A DNA stretch of 64,000 nucleotides from Bacillota bacterium (GCA_009711785.1 VENA01000008.1:1-64000); one strand, 5' to 3'; numbered from the stretch's first letter, positions 43,182-53,557 are shown. Notes: generated by a model not told the origin, from the sequence alone. Program-made: numbers and translations.

Positions 43182-44774
43182 TTATACCTTAACGGTTTTT
43201 GCCCAAATAACCTCTTTCATATTTTCGAATTTATCAAGGGTTTCATTATCAATTTCTTCATCTACATTTAATACCATTAATGCTAAATCTCCTTTTATTT
43301 TCCTTCCTACTTGCATTGTTGCAACGTTTATATTTTCTTTACCTGTAAGGGTTCCTATTTTACCAATAACCCCAGGTACATCTCTATTTTGAAGAAAAAT
43401 CATACGTTCGCTAGGTTTTACATCTAATTCATATCCTTGCATCCCAACTAACATGCCTTCTTTTTTCATTGATACTGCACCCTTAAGTGTAAATTCTTTA
43501 TTTTTATTATCAGTTATTTTTACTGTAATGAGATTAGCATAGTTATTATAATTTTTATTTATCTTTTTTTCTTTAAATCCTATACCATTTTTTTCTGATA
43601 ATAATCTTGCATTAATATAATTTACTTTATTACTCATAACAGGTTCTAATAATCCCTTTAAAAATGCTATATTTATCATATTAGTTTCCTGTACTGCTAC
43701 ATCTCCCCAATAATTTATTTCAACAAACTTTACAGTTTCTTTATTTAATTGATAGTAAAGCTTCCCTATTTTCTCCATTATATCTATATAAGGTTTAATC
43801 TCTTTTAACTCATCCCTATGAACCGCTGGTAAATTAACTGCATTTGGTACTATTTCACCCTTTATTCCATTTATTACTTGTTTTGCTATATTCATTCCGA
43901 CATTTTCTTGAGCCTCTTTAGTATTTGCTCCAATATGAGGAGTAACTACCACATTATCAAATTCATATAAAGGACTATCATATCTTGGCTCTTCACTATG
44001 AACATCTAATCCTAATCCTCCAATTTTACCATCTTTTAATGCATTATAAGCTGCCTTTTCATCTACTAATTTACCCCTTGCAGCGTTTGTAATATAAACT
44101 CCCTTCTTAACAATATCTAATTCCTTTTCACCAATTATACCTATGGTTTCCTCTGTTCTAGGTGTATGAATTGTTATAAAATCAGATTCCTTTAGTAAAT
44201 CTTCTAAATTATCTTTCTTTTCAACTTCAAATCTTTCAAACCTTTCATCTGTTATATATGGGTCATATGCTATAACTTTCATATCAAAGGCTTTCATTCT
44301 AGTAGCCACTAAAGAACCTATCCTCCCTAAACCTATTATACCTAGTGTTTTATCATAAAGTTCTGAACCTTGAAATGTATTTCTATCCCATTTTCCATTT
44401 TTTAAATGTTTATCAGCCTTTGCTATAGTTCTTGCCTGTGTAAGCATAAGTCCTATGGCTAATTCACCAGCAGAAATACTATTTGCATCTGGAGTATTTG
44501 CAACAATTATTCCCCTTTTTGTTGCCTCTTTTATATCTATATTATCAGTACCATTGCCTGCTCTACCTATTATTTGTAATTTAACCCCTTTATCCATTAA
44601 TTCTTTATTTACTTTAGTACCACTTCTTACAACTATTGCATCATACTCATGTATTATTTCTAAAAGTTTTTCTCTTTCTATACCTATCTTAACATCTACA
44701 TCCATTTCCTTTTTTAAGTGTTCAATTCCAACCTCATCAATTTTTTCTGTGATTATTACTTTTCCCTTTTTCAT
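43182..44774 (-). CDS. serA: D-3-phosphoglycerate dehydrogenase
   Basis: The ATG behind GAGGAGG gives 530 residues, the long form. Substrate and NAD domains have IIGRAGNGTDNIDIKEA (about 73-89), GIIGLGRIGSLVATR (about 145-159) and VTPHIGANTKEAQ with the catalytic His. The intervening ASB-like domain spans about 320-450 and an ACT domain (VPGVIGKIGTLTGKENINVA) ends the protein. It starts serine synthesis from 3-phosphoglycerate. Two serine T-boxes precede it, so it is turned on when tRNA-Ser is uncharged. An in-frame extension to 44927 is the T-box sequence and is not coding. Confidence 0.95.
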   Translation of the reverse strand: MKKGKVIITEKIDEVGIEHLKKEMDVDVKIGIEREKLLEIIHEYDAIVVRSGTKVNKELMDKGVKLQIIGRAGNGTDNIDIKEATKRGIIVANTPDANSISAGELAIGLMLTQARTIAKADKHLKNGKWDRNTFQGSELYDKTLGIIGLGRIGSLVATRMKAFDMKVIAYDPYITDERFERFEVEKKDNLEDLLKESDFITIHTPRTEETIGIIGEKELDIVKKGVYITNAARGKLVDEKAAYNALKDGKIGGLGLDVHSEEPRYDSPLYEFDNVVVTPHIGANTKEAQENVGMNIAKQVINGIKGEIVPNAVNLPAVHRDELKEIKPYIDIMEKIGKLYYQLNKETVKFVEINYWGDVAVQETNMINIAFLKGLLEPVMSNKVNYINARLLSEKNGIGFKEKKINKNYNNYANLITVKITDNKNKEFTLKGAVSMKKEGMLVGMQGYELDVKPSERMIFLQNRDVPGVIGKIGTLTGKENINVATMQVGRKIKGDLALMVLNVDEEIDNETLDKFENMKEVIWAKTVKV

Positions 44775-44850
44775 TTTAAAACCTCCTCTAATTTGTATTA
44801 TTAGAATTTTTAATAATCTTATTCTAAGTATTAATTTTTCATAAAATCTT

Positions 44851-45082
44851 ATAAAAAAACTCCGCCTTGGATATACCAAGGGCGGAGTTATATTTTCTAC
44901 GCGGTGCCACCTTGTTTTACTAAACAATTAGTCTCTTAATGTTAACGGAATTACCGGTATAGGTTTTTTACCCCTATACAGCTCTTAGGTTGGATTCGAT
45001 AATATTTAATGTCAATTCCCACCAACCATTGACTCTCTAAAAATTAAATATTATTTACTACTACCTGTCATTGCTTTTTTTA
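44851..45082 (-). ncRNA. Serine T-box riboswitch, gene-proximal copy
   Basis: On the minus strand it has the T-box antiterminator sequence AAGGTGGCACCGCG (44900-44913). Stem I has AGAGAGTC and GGTGGGAAT, and the specifier loop reads GAA-TCC-AAC with codon TCC (44992-44994) for serine. A GC-rich terminator (AACTCCGCC with its complement) and seven T follow directly upstream of serA. Confidence 0.92.
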
Positions 45083-45097
45083 TATAATTTTTAGGTA

Positions 45098-45336
45098 TAA
45101 AAAAATCCCCGCACTTGATATAACTCAAGGGCGAAGATATTATCCACGCGGTACCACCTTGTTTACTAAACAATTAGCCTCATAACGTTAACGGAGTTAC
45201 CGGTATAGGTTTTTTACCCCTATACAGCTCTTAGGTCGGATTCAATAATATTTAATGTCAATTCCCACCAACCATTGACTCTCTGAGAATTAAATATGAT
45301 CTACTACTACCCGTCATCGCTTTTTTACTTTAGCTT
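45098..45336 (-). ncRNA. Serine T-box riboswitch, distal copy
   Basis: This second T-box is almost identical to the proximal one. The antiterminator is AAGGTGGTACCGCG (45147-45160), the specifier loop reads GAA-TCC-GAC with TCC at 45238-45240, and its own terminator (CCTTGA / TCAAG with GC pairs) ends in TTTTTTT at about 45098-45104. The two act in series on one transcript. Confidence 0.92.
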
Positions 45337-45414
45337 ATTAAACATTATAATAGAAAACCATCTAAATTGCAAGTGCTTTTTCACATTAATATAGTTAAAC
45401 ACTCTAATAAAAAA

Positions 45415-46506
45415 TTATCTATTAAATATACAAGAATTTGGTTCAGTGTCAAAACATTTATTACATGATATACACTTAGGTGTATTTTTCTTATTTTCTT
45501 TCCACTTATTTATCAAATCTGGTTCGCATAAAAGGGGTCTTCCAATTGAAAAATACTCAATTTCAGTATTATTTAAAATATCATTCATTAAATCAACATT
45601 TCTATTTCCGCCCATTAAAATTACCTTTGCATTAACAGTACTTGCAATTTTTTCAGTGACTTCTTTAAAATAAGATTGTTCATCTAAAGAGTTTATATTA
45701 GTTCTTGCAGGGGCAAGCCCTTTACCTGAAGATTCATTAACTGCACTAACTTCTATAATATCTACGCCTAGTTCATCAACTCTTTTAAAAACCTCTAATG
45801 ATTCCTCTTTAGTTAACCCTTCTTTGCCCATAAAATCATCAAAGTTTAGCTTTATCATAATTGGATACTCACTACCAACCCTTTTTCTTACTTCTTCTAT
45901 GGTTTCATAAATTATTCTTGCCCTATTATGAATGTTTCCACCATACTCATCTTTTCTTTTATTATATAAAGGTGTTAAAAACTGACTTAAGAAATATCCA
46001 TGGGCTGCATGGATTTCAATTGCATCAAAATTAGCTTTTTTAGCCCGTACTGCTGCATTAGCAAATTTCTTTACTATATCTTTTAATTCTTTTTTAGTAG
46101 CTTTTTTAGGGGTTATTTTAGTTACCTTATTTTCTATAGCAGATGGTCCTAAAATATTCATTTTTTTAGCATCGGGATGATTACTCTGAGATCCTCCATA
46201 GGCTATTTGAAGGGCTATTTTACTATCATTTTCATGTACTTTTTCAGTTAAAACTTTATATTCATCAATAAATGAATCATTATAAATTCCAAGCATTTTT
46301 GAATTTGGTTGTTCATCCTTTGATATAAAAGCATATCCTGAAAGAATTAAACCTACCCCACCTTTTGCTAACTCTTCATATGTTTTTATTATATTTTCAT
46401 TTAAATGTCCATCTACATTAGCCATTTTCATCCAAACAGCAGACCTAATAAATCTATTTTTTAAATCTAAAGATTTAATCTTAGTTTTATCAAATAAACT
46501 TTTCAT
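45415..46506 (-). CDS. Old yellow enzyme / NADH:flavin oxidoreductase
   Basis: A 363-residue FMN TIM-barrel protein. It has NRFIRSAVWMKMANVDGHLN at the start, the active-site HAAHGYFLSQFLTPLYNKR (about 183-201) and a GGNRNVDLMNDIL loop. The C-terminus ends in a cysteine cluster CISCNKCF with another Cys eight residues later, as in members that bind an iron-sulfur cluster or keep the cysteines structurally. It would reduce activated double bonds or quinones. It is divergent from an HxlR regulator gene, a typical pairing for electrophile response. Confidence 0.9.
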   Translation of the reverse strand: MKSLFDKTKIKSLDLKNRFIRSAVWMKMANVDGHLNENIIKTYEELAKGGVGLILSGYAFISKDEQPNSKMLGIYNDSFIDEYKVLTEKVHENDSKIALQIAYGGSQSNHPDAKKMNILGPSAIENKVTKITPKKATKKELKDIVKKFANAAVRAKKANFDAIEIHAAHGYFLSQFLTPLYNKRKDEYGGNIHNRARIIYETIEEVRKRVGSEYPIMIKLNFDDFMGKEGLTKEESLEVFKRVDELGVDIIEVSAVNESSGKGLAPARTNINSLDEQSYFKEVTEKIASTVNAKVILMGGNRNVDLMNDILNNTEIEYFSIGRPLLCEPDLINKWKENKKNTPKCISCNKCFDTEPNSCIFNR

Positions 46507-46772
46507 AACATCACCTTTCTTTGTATATTTAATTTATCTTTAATTAAGAGTATAGAATGTCTTAAACAGTTTAACAAGTAGGTACTTTTATGTAAGATAA
46601 CTAACTTTAAGGTAAGATTTTTAAAAATTACAGTATCCAAGCTTATTATTCTAATTTAAAAAAGATAATAATAAAAATATAGAAAACACAAAACTATCTT
46701 AACTGAAATATTCTTTGTGTTTTTATATAGGTTTTATATATAATATATAAGTGTTAGGAAGGTGATTTTAAT

Positions 46773-47102
46773 ATGTTAGAGTATAAGGGTAAAAAATATG
46801 TTTGTGATCTTGATCTTGGTTTTGATATAATACGCGGAAAGTGGAAGCCTGTTATAATATGTCATTTGACTAAAGGACCTATACGTTTTTTAGAATTACA
46901 AAGAATTACATGTGGCATAAGTCACAAAGTTTTAAGTGAAAATCTCAGCGAATTAGAAGAAGAAGGACTTCTTGAAAAAATCATTTATCCTGAAGTCCCC
47001 CCTAGAGTTGAGTATAACCTCACAAAAAAAGGTGAAGAGTTATCAGTTGCTTTGAATTTGATTGAGAAATGGTCAATCAAATATTATGGTGCTAACAAGT
47101 AA
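46773..47102 (+). CDS. HxlR-family transcriptional regulator
   Basis: A 109-residue winged-helix protein with the HxlR pattern: a Cys near the N-terminus (Cys11, in YVCDLDLGFDIIRGKWKPVI), LELQRITCGISHKVLSENL and PRVEYNLTKKGEEL. Relatives such as YodB and HypR sense quinones or disulfide stress through this Cys. It is divergently placed 266 bases from the old yellow enzyme gene, its probable target. The ATG follows AGGAAGGTG. Confidence 0.9.
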   Translation: MLEYKGKKYVCDLDLGFDIIRGKWKPVIICHLTKGPIRFLELQRITCGISHKVLSENLSELEEEGLLEKIIYPEVPPRVEYNLTKKGEELSVALNLIEKWSIKYYGANK

Positions 47103-47109
47103 ATTGAAT

Positions 47110-47140
47110 AAAGACATCTCATAATTATTGTGATGTCTTT
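47110..47140. terminator. Bidirectional terminator between hxlR-like and larA-like genes
   Basis: AAAGACATC and GATGTCTTT form a 9-bp stem between two convergent genes. Confidence 0.8.
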
Positions 47141-47159
47141 ATTACTAAAACATATATCA

Positions 47160-48416
47160 TTATTTAACAACTGGTAATACCGAACTTCCTTGGGGAATAA
47201 TTAATACTTTTGATTTATTTTCAAATTTATTCATTGCATCTTTTAAAGCCCTTTGGATAGATTCTTTAGGTGTAAAGTAGATTTTTTCTACATCTTCTTT
47301 TTTCATATCAGAAACAAAATAAATCTCTGCCTTTTCTAATACCCTAGCTATCGCAGCTGCTTTATGTCCTCCTAATACAAATTCTTTTTTTAATCTTTCT
47401 ATTAATTCTTTAGAAGAAGTTGAAGATTCTATCCAACTTTTAAATGTATCTTCTCCAAATCCTTCACTACATTCAGAAACTAAAATTATAGTTCCACCCA
47501 TTCTTACTGCATGACTTGCATTATCTAATGCCTTTTGTGTCTGATATAGATTTAAATCCTTAGGATATCCTCCAGGGGAAACTATTACTATATCTGCTTT
47601 TTCATCTATTTTTATATTATATAATGAATCTAAATACTTACACCCTTCTCTATGGGCTTTAATATAATCACCACTAAAGGCTTTTAAAACTTCCTTTTTC
47701 TCATTTAATACAACGTTAAATAAAAAGTCTATACCTAATATTTCTCCGACCTCATCTATATCTTCCCTTACAGGATTATTTATAATCTTTCCTGATTTAG
47801 AATTTTCACTTAGTTGTAATTTATGATTATTTTCTATGCTCTTATTATTAGAAGCACCTGGCATAACTGCTTTTGCTCCTCCTGAGTATCCTGCAAAATA
47901 ATGATATTCTATATTTCCTGTACAAATTCTTATATCAGCTTCAACAAGGGATTTATTTAAATATATAGGAGTTTTCCTACTTGTTTTTCCTAAATATACA
48001 TACTCTTCTTTATTACTATCAACACATTTTATTCTATTAAAAATATCCTTACCAACTAACTTTATTTGTTCTTCTTTAGTATGAGACCTATGAATACCCA
48101 TGCCAAAAATAATAGTTATATCTTTATCTTTAACACCTGATTTATATAATTCTTCAAGTAATAAAGGAAGAATTTTTTTACTTGGTGATGGTCTTGTTAT
48201 ATCGCTTACCATAATAGCTACCCTTTTTTCTTCTTTTGCTATTTCAGATAATTTAGAAGTTCCTATTGGGTTTTTAAGTGATTTTTTCATTTCAAATATT
48301 TCTGATTCATTATCTTTTATTTTAGGAAATTTAGCTTTAATAACTCCAAGTAAGTTTTCTTTAGGTATATCTATGGTTAATGTTTCTTTTCCATATTTTA
48401 ATTTAATATTTTCCAT
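47160..48416 (-). CDS. LarA-family nickel-dependent racemase-like protein
   Basis: A 418-residue protein with the LarA/DUF2088 pattern. It has SDITRPSPSKKILPLLLEEL near residues 71-90, IIFGMGIHRSHTKEEQI with the His pair, and the pincer-cofactor region NIEYHYFAGYSGGAKAVMPG (about 167-186) holding the conserved His and Lys. In Lactiplantibacillus LarA is lactate racemase; other members racemise different 2-hydroxy acids. The cofactor genes larB, larC and larE are not in this window. The exact substrate is unknown. Confidence 0.85.
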   Translation of the reverse strand: MENIKLKYGKETLTIDIPKENLLGVIKAKFPKIKDNESEIFEMKKSLKNPIGTSKLSEIAKEEKRVAIMVSDITRPSPSKKILPLLLEELYKSGVKDKDITIIFGMGIHRSHTKEEQIKLVGKDIFNRIKCVDSNKEEYVYLGKTSRKTPIYLNKSLVEADIRICTGNIEYHYFAGYSGGAKAVMPGASNNKSIENNHKLQLSENSKSGKIINNPVREDIDEVGEILGIDFLFNVVLNEKKEVLKAFSGDYIKAHREGCKYLDSLYNIKIDEKADIVIVSPGGYPKDLNLYQTQKALDNASHAVRMGGTIILVSECSEGFGEDTFKSWIESSTSSKELIERLKKEFVLGGHKAAAIARVLEKAEIYFVSDMKKEDVEKIYFTPKESIQRALKDAMNKFENKSKVLIIPQGSSVLPVVK

Positions 48417-48650
48417 CTTATAACCCCATTTCCCTTTAATCCTTTATAATAACCTTTGTGCTTTTACACTTTAATTTATTAAATATTATATTAAATAAAT
48501 CATGTTCCTTCAAGTAATTCTCTATTTTTTATCTTTTACATTTTATTTTCTCTTTATAAGTACAAAAAATACAATAATTTACATAGGATTGGTTTACATA
48601 ACTATGATATAATAACTACTAATGATAAATCATAAGATAAGGATGATGAT

Positions 48651-51600
48651 ATGAAAAAATTACTATTTTTAAGTATTATAATAGCCACTATATTTCTAAA
48701 TATAACCCCAACCTATGCAGATGTCCCTAAGGACATTAATAGAGGCTCAAATTATGCTAAGGAATCTATTACTATACTTTACAATCAAAATATTATTAGT
48801 GGTGATAATAATAAAAACTATAATCCAAGGAAAAACATAACCCGTGGAGAAGCAATAACATTACTTGTTAAAGCATTAGATTTAGAGACATCTAATCTTC
48901 CTTCTACTGAAACATTTAAAGATGTTCCTAAAAACCATTGGGCTTTTAAGTATGTTGAAACAGCTTATAATAAAGATATAGTTAAGGGTATAAGTAAAGA
49001 TGAGTTTGATGTAGATGGTTTATGTAATAGAGAACAGATAGCTACTTTATTTGTAAGGGCTTTAGGATTAAAAAAAGAAAACATTATTAATAAACAAGAG
49101 AACTTTTATATAAATGACTTTAAGGATAGAAATTTAATCTCTTATTGGGCTGAAGATTATTTAGAATTTGCAGTCTATACAAGATTATTACAAGGTGTAA
49201 CTGATGATTTACTAAATCCAAAGGGTTATGCTACAAAGGAACAACTTGCAGTATTAATCGATAGATATATTAAAAACTATAAAGATATTAATGAAGTTGC
49301 TTACCTTTATGAAGTAGGTACAACTCCAAATGTTACTAATATAAGTTTTGGAAATTACTTTAGTATTTCCTTTTCAGATGATTTTAGTGGTGCAAGTATA
49401 AAAAAATTAACAGATAGTCAAGGTAATAGGATTATTGGTATTTCTATGAATAACCGTAGATATCATAGATCAGGTCAACCAGAAGATAAGAGTTCATTTT
49501 ATTTTAATCATTATAATTTAAATAAGGGTGAAAACTATAACTTAGAAATAACCTACACCTTTAAAACTAAATATGGTAAAAAAAGACTTGTAACAAAGAA
49601 AAAAGTATTAATACCTAAAGAGTCAAAACTTTATCCCTTATCAATTAGTCCCAGGGGAAATTCTAAAATCACCGTATTTTTTCCAAACATTTCACATAAT
49701 TACGATAAAAGTTTAACTGATTTAGATAACTATACTATTACAAATGAGCTAGGTAATGAATTACAAATAGAAAATATAGATTTTAGCAATGGCTATAACT
49801 ACGCAACAATACACTTAAAAAGACCTATATTTAAAAAAAGTAAACTTAATGTAAATGTTAAAAACATTAATACCCATCGTTTACCAGATCAAAAAGAGCA
49901 TAATGTTACAATAGAGCCTTACACAGCAGAAATCATAATGGGAGATAAATCTACATTTATTAAGGATTATTCCTTTAATAAATATAATAATGATATAACC
50001 CAAGAGAAAGACTTATTAAAGAGTTTAAAAAATAAGGATATTAGATTTATTATAAATGGAGATAAGATTCCCTTAGATAATGATATATTACTAGAAAATA
50101 ACGAAATACTAGTACCCCTTAAACTTTTAAAAGCAATGAATATAGATAGTTATTATAATTCTAATACAGATGTTATAAATATAGGTAGAGGTTCATCACC
50201 TCCTAATAATAGTTATAAAAATGCACTTTTAAAAATGGGAAAAAACTTTTGCTTTATAAACCATAACGGTTACGTTAATCCATTTAATAATGTTGAAGCT
50301 AATAAAGAAAAGTTATCTAAATTAAAAGCTGCTCCTAAAAAAGTAAATGAAACTATTTATCTACCGCTTGGATTTATAAGTAAAATGGTGGGTTCTTCAA
50401 TCTATATAGATAGTGACTCAGCTACTTTATATTTACGTGAGAGTGGAAGAGATTTACCTATGTTTTATAAGGCTATAAAAAATGATCATATCCATGGAAG
50501 AAAGGGTCAATTTAACTTATATACTGAAATTAATAAATATGAAAATAATAAAAAGAAAACTTATGAATCAATATCAATGACAGGTTTAATAAATAGAACC
50601 AATACTAAATTTAGATCAAATTATAAAAAAGAATCAGAAAATGAAAACTTTAATATTAATAGAGATATTATATCCCTTGATAAAAATGTATTTGAAAAGG
50701 ATAAAGAAATTAAAGCTTATAAGATACTTCAGGGTGAAGGAAGAAAAGAACTTAAACTTTTATATAATATAGGTCTATTAAAGCTTAAAAAGTATGATGA
50801 GTCAGGAAATGGAACAAAGCTAACTGAACTTATCTATAAGTATTATGATAAACTTCCTATAAAGAGAATAAAAGAAGTTAAAGTTAACGGTGAAAATGCG
50901 ACTAAATATTCCTTAAATATAGATTCACGGATCAAATATAATACAGATTCTGATTTTAGCACCTTTTTAAGAAATCATAGATTTTCTGATGATGAATTTA
51001 ATATATTAAACTACGATATACCATATAAAGTTGATATATATATAAATGATAAACAACAGATTGTAAAAGAGGTTATAAAAGCTAAAAAAATATTTAATAC
51101 CCATAAAGAATTTATATTTACAATTACTCTTTCAGATATAGATAAAGATATAAAAATAGAAAAACCAATAACATTTGATAATATAAAGCCTAATAAAGTA
51201 ATTTCATTTAGAGATGATAATTTTAAAAATCATCTACAGAATATAATGGATAAAGAAACTATTACTGAAGGAGATATGCTTTCACTTACTGAATTAGATC
51301 TTAAATTTAAAGAAATAGATGATTTAAAAAACATAGAATATGCTAAAAACTTAGAAACGCTTGATATTGGTTTTAATTATAATCTATCTAATGTTTCTTT
51401 AATTGCTAATTTGAAAAAATTAACCCATTTAGATATGAAAAGTATAAACTATAACACAAATACATGGGATTTAAGTTTTATATCAGAACTTAAAAACCTA
51501 AAACATATAGATTTATTAAATAACTCAATTTATGATATAAAACCTTTAGCTACAATTAATCTAGAAAGTTTAGTTTTATCAAAAAATAATGAAAACATTA

Positions 51601-52076
51601 AAGACCTAATAAAACTTAAAAGTATTAAATTTCTTAAAATAGAAGATGTTACTCAAAAGGATTTAAACATTATAGGTAATTTAACTAATTTAGAAACCCT
51701 AATTTTATCAAGGGAAAGTGTAAACCCCACAACTAGCTTAGATATAACACCTTTGAAAAATCTTACTAATCTAAAGAAATTAGATTTAAATGATAATAGA
51801 ATTGAGTCAATAAAACCACTTGAAGATATGATAAAATTAGAAGAACTTAGTATGAATAGAAATATAATAAATGACTTAACACCTTTAAAAAATATGAAAA
51901 AACTAAGAGTATTAGATTTAAGTTTTAATCGTATAAAAAATCTTACTCCCCTTAAAGGTCTAACTAATTTAGAAGAACTAAACTTAGATTATAATAGGAT
52001 AGAAGATGATACTCCAATAAAGGATCTTCCAAATTTAAAGAGTATAAGATTATTAGAAAATCCAATAACTAGATAA
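48651..52076 (+). CDS. S-layer-homology, copper-amine-oxidase-like and leucine-rich-repeat surface protein
   Basis: A 1141-residue exported protein. A signal peptide ends near TYADVP (about residue 25). Three SLH repeats follow (about 30-205), with NITRGEAITLLVKAL, NREQIATLFVRALGL and ATKEQLAVLIDRYI, which bind the cell-wall polymer. A beta-rich stretch (about 215-430) comes next, then a copper amine oxidase N-terminal-like domain (about 465-600, DKIPLDNDILLENNEILVPL), a long unassigned part, and leucine-rich repeats of about 22 residues (about 890-1141, as in NLKKLDLNDNRIESIKPLED). It likely mediates surface binding. The ATG follows AAGGATGATG. Confidence 0.9.
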   Translation: MKKLLFLSIIIATIFLNITPTYADVPKDINRGSNYAKESITILYNQNIISGDNNKNYNPRKNITRGEAITLLVKALDLETSNLPSTETFKDVPKNHWAFKYVETAYNKDIVKGISKDEFDVDGLCNREQIATLFVRALGLKKENIINKQENFYINDFKDRNLISYWAEDYLEFAVYTRLLQGVTDDLLNPKGYATKEQLAVLIDRYIKNYKDINEVAYLYEVGTTPNVTNISFGNYFSISFSDDFSGASIKKLTDSQGNRIIGISMNNRRYHRSGQPEDKSSFYFNHYNLNKGENYNLEITYTFKTKYGKKRLVTKKKVLIPKESKLYPLSISPRGNSKITVFFPNISHNYDKSLTDLDNYTITNELGNELQIENIDFSNGYNYATIHLKRPIFKKSKLNVNVKNINTHRLPDQKEHNVTIEPYTAEIIMGDKSTFIKDYSFNKYNNDITQEKDLLKSLKNKDIRFIINGDKIPLDNDILLENNEILVPLKLLKAMNIDSYYNSNTDVINIGRGSSPPNNSYKNALLKMGKNFCFINHNGYVNPFNNVEANKEKLSKLKAAPKKVNETIYLPLGFISKMVGSSIYIDSDSATLYLRESGRDLPMFYKAIKNDHIHGRKGQFNLYTEINKYENNKKKTYESISMTGLINRTNTKFRSNYKKESENENFNINRDIISLDKNVFEKDKEIKAYKILQGEGRKELKLLYNIGLLKLKKYDESGNGTKLTELIYKYYDKLPIKRIKEVKVNGENATKYSLNIDSRIKYNTDSDFSTFLRNHRFSDDEFNILNYDIPYKVDIYINDKQQIVKEVIKAKKIFNTHKEFIFTITLSDIDKDIKIEKPITFDNIKPNKVISFRDDNFKNHLQNIMDKETITEGDMLSLTELDLKFKEIDDLKNIEYAKNLETLDIGFNYNLSNVSLIANLKKLTHLDMKSINYNTNTWDLSFISELKNLKHIDLLNNSIYDIKPLATINLESLVLSKNNENIKDLIKLKSIKFLKIEDVTQKDLNIIGNLTNLETLILSRESVNPTTSLDITPLKNLTNLKKLDLNDNRIESIKPLEDMIKLEELSMNRNIINDLTPLKNMKKLRVLDLSFNRIKNLTPLKGLTNLEELNLDYNRIEDDTPIKDLPNLKSIRLLENPITR

Positions 52077-52079
52077 AAA

Positions 52080-52118
52080 AAGGAAATGAAAATCTTTTAA
52101 AGATTTTCGTTTCCTTTT
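52080..52118 (+). terminator. Terminator after the SLH-LRR gene
   Basis: GGAAATGAAAATCTTT pairs with AAAGATTTTCGTTTCC, followed by TTTTTT. Confidence 0.9.
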
Positions 52119-52157
52119 TTATAGTTTAAATTCTAATACAGTAATTTTCACTTATAG

Positions 52158-53453
52158 TTAATAGAGAGGATTAATATCCCTTATGAAATTTTTAATTCTC
52201 TTACTAATAGTTTTTTCAACTTCATATGCACCAATATCTGAAGGTCCTTTATCCCTTATTACTCCCCTTTGATCTACAGTTACAAAAGACTCATCCTCCG
52301 GTATTACATCTACAGCAGAACTATTAAAATCTAAAGCATAAGTCTTAGTACTTCCCCCATTATCCTGTAATGGGTAAAGTTTTATATCTTCAGAGATAAA
52401 ATATGTAACCCCTTTTAAATTTGAATTATTAATATCTCCAATAAAATTATATTCACTTTTATCTAAAATTCCCTTTCCATAATATCCAGCACCTTCACCT
52501 AATGCAAAATTGCTATACTTATTATTAACAATTAATGTTGCAAACATATCAATTTTACCCATAACAAATACTCCACATCCTAATTTAACCCTAGAATCAT
52601 TCTCTGTTATAGTGCAATGAATTAATTCTAAATCTCCTCTAACACTAATTCCTCCCCCTTGTTTACCACCTTTATTTCGAGCTACAGTACAATTTATAAG
52701 TTTAGCTTTTCCCTCACAATTAACATGTATGCCTCCTCCATTGGCTACTGATTTATTATCTATTATAAGAGAGTTTCTAATTACTACCTCGCTGCCTCTT
52801 TCAACATTAAGGCCTCCACCTGAACCACCACAATCAACACCATGCAAAGCATCTTTTATAGGCCTTTTAATCCCTATATTTTTAGCTATAACACTCCTAT
52901 TTATATTAAGATAGCCCTTATTATTTATTCCCACTCCATAGGTTGCTTTATTAAGGGATATTTCACATGCCTCTATGCTTAATTTGCCAAGATTTTTTAT
53001 ACCTCCCCCTCCCCTAGGAATCTCAGTTATTTTACCATGCCGTATTGTAAGTCCTTTAAGTTTAACATTTGCTTTTTTATTAATTAAAAACACTCTATCC
53101 TCAGAGAGTTTTAATTTATCAGCAGCTTGAATAATTGTATTTTCCTTTCCAAAACCACATATTGTTATATCTTTAGATATCTCTATCCCAGGTTCAGTAT
53201 GTATTTTATCCATAATATATATAATTTTACGTTTTTCATTTTTTGATGCTAAAGCTTCCTTTATAGTTTTATAATCACAATCAATTGCACCTACAGTTAT
53301 ATACTTATCTTTATTATTAGAAACTTCTTGTTTCATTTTAGTTGCTTTTCTATGACTTACATTATTATTTAATTCTTCATTAATACTGATATAAACAATA
53401 ACTATTAATATTATAATACCTATCCCTAGCAATAGAAAAATTCTAGATTTCAT
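52158..53453 (-). CDS. Membrane-anchored right-handed beta-helix protein
   Basis: A 431-residue protein with an N-terminal hydrophobic segment (IFLLLGIGIIILIVIVYISI, about 4-23). A parallel beta-helix follows, seen as repeated strands with asparagines and glycines, such as IRHGKITEIPRGGGGIKNLG and RNSLIIDNKSVANGGGIHVN. The C-terminus has the choice-of-anchor Q-like end VDQRGVIRDKGPSDIGAYEV, typical of secreted polymorphic-type beta-helices. A role in carbohydrate binding or cleavage, or adhesion, is likely. It converges with the SLH-LRR gene. Confidence 0.88.
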   Translation of the reverse strand: MKSRIFLLLGIGIIILIVIVYISINEELNNNVSHRKATKMKQEVSNNKDKYITVGAIDCDYKTIKEALASKNEKRKIIYIMDKIHTEPGIEISKDITICGFGKENTIIQAADKLKLSEDRVFLINKKANVKLKGLTIRHGKITEIPRGGGGIKNLGKLSIEACEISLNKATYGVGINNKGYLNINRSVIAKNIGIKRPIKDALHGVDCGGSGGGLNVERGSEVVIRNSLIIDNKSVANGGGIHVNCEGKAKLINCTVARNKGGKQGGGISVRGDLELIHCTITENDSRVKLGCGVFVMGKIDMFATLIVNNKYSNFALGEGAGYYGKGILDKSEYNFIGDINNSNLKGVTYFISEDIKLYPLQDNGGSTKTYALDFNSSAVDVIPEDESFVTVDQRGVIRDKGPSDIGAYEVEKTISKRIKNFIRDINPLY

Positions 53454-53531
53454 TTCAATCTCCTTTTTAGTTACTTTTTATACTTATATGTTATGAAATA
53501 GGTAATATGTAATTATCTTTTCAAAAAATAT

Positions 53532-53557
53532 AAAAGGTGCTAAATTTAGCACCTTTT
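53532..53557 (-). terminator. Terminator overlapping the end of the Nudix-pyrophosphatase gene
   Basis: A 13+13 perfect palindrome (AAAAGGTGCTAAA and its complement) contains the stop codon of the Nudix-pyrophosphatase gene and is followed by T on the minus strand. Confidence 0.85.

Noticed and set aside
44775..44927. N-terminal extension of serA to an upstream ATG
   Set aside because: The sequence is the terminator and antiterminator of the proximal T-box, and the internal ATG at 44774 has a perfect GGAGG site; the extension is not coding.
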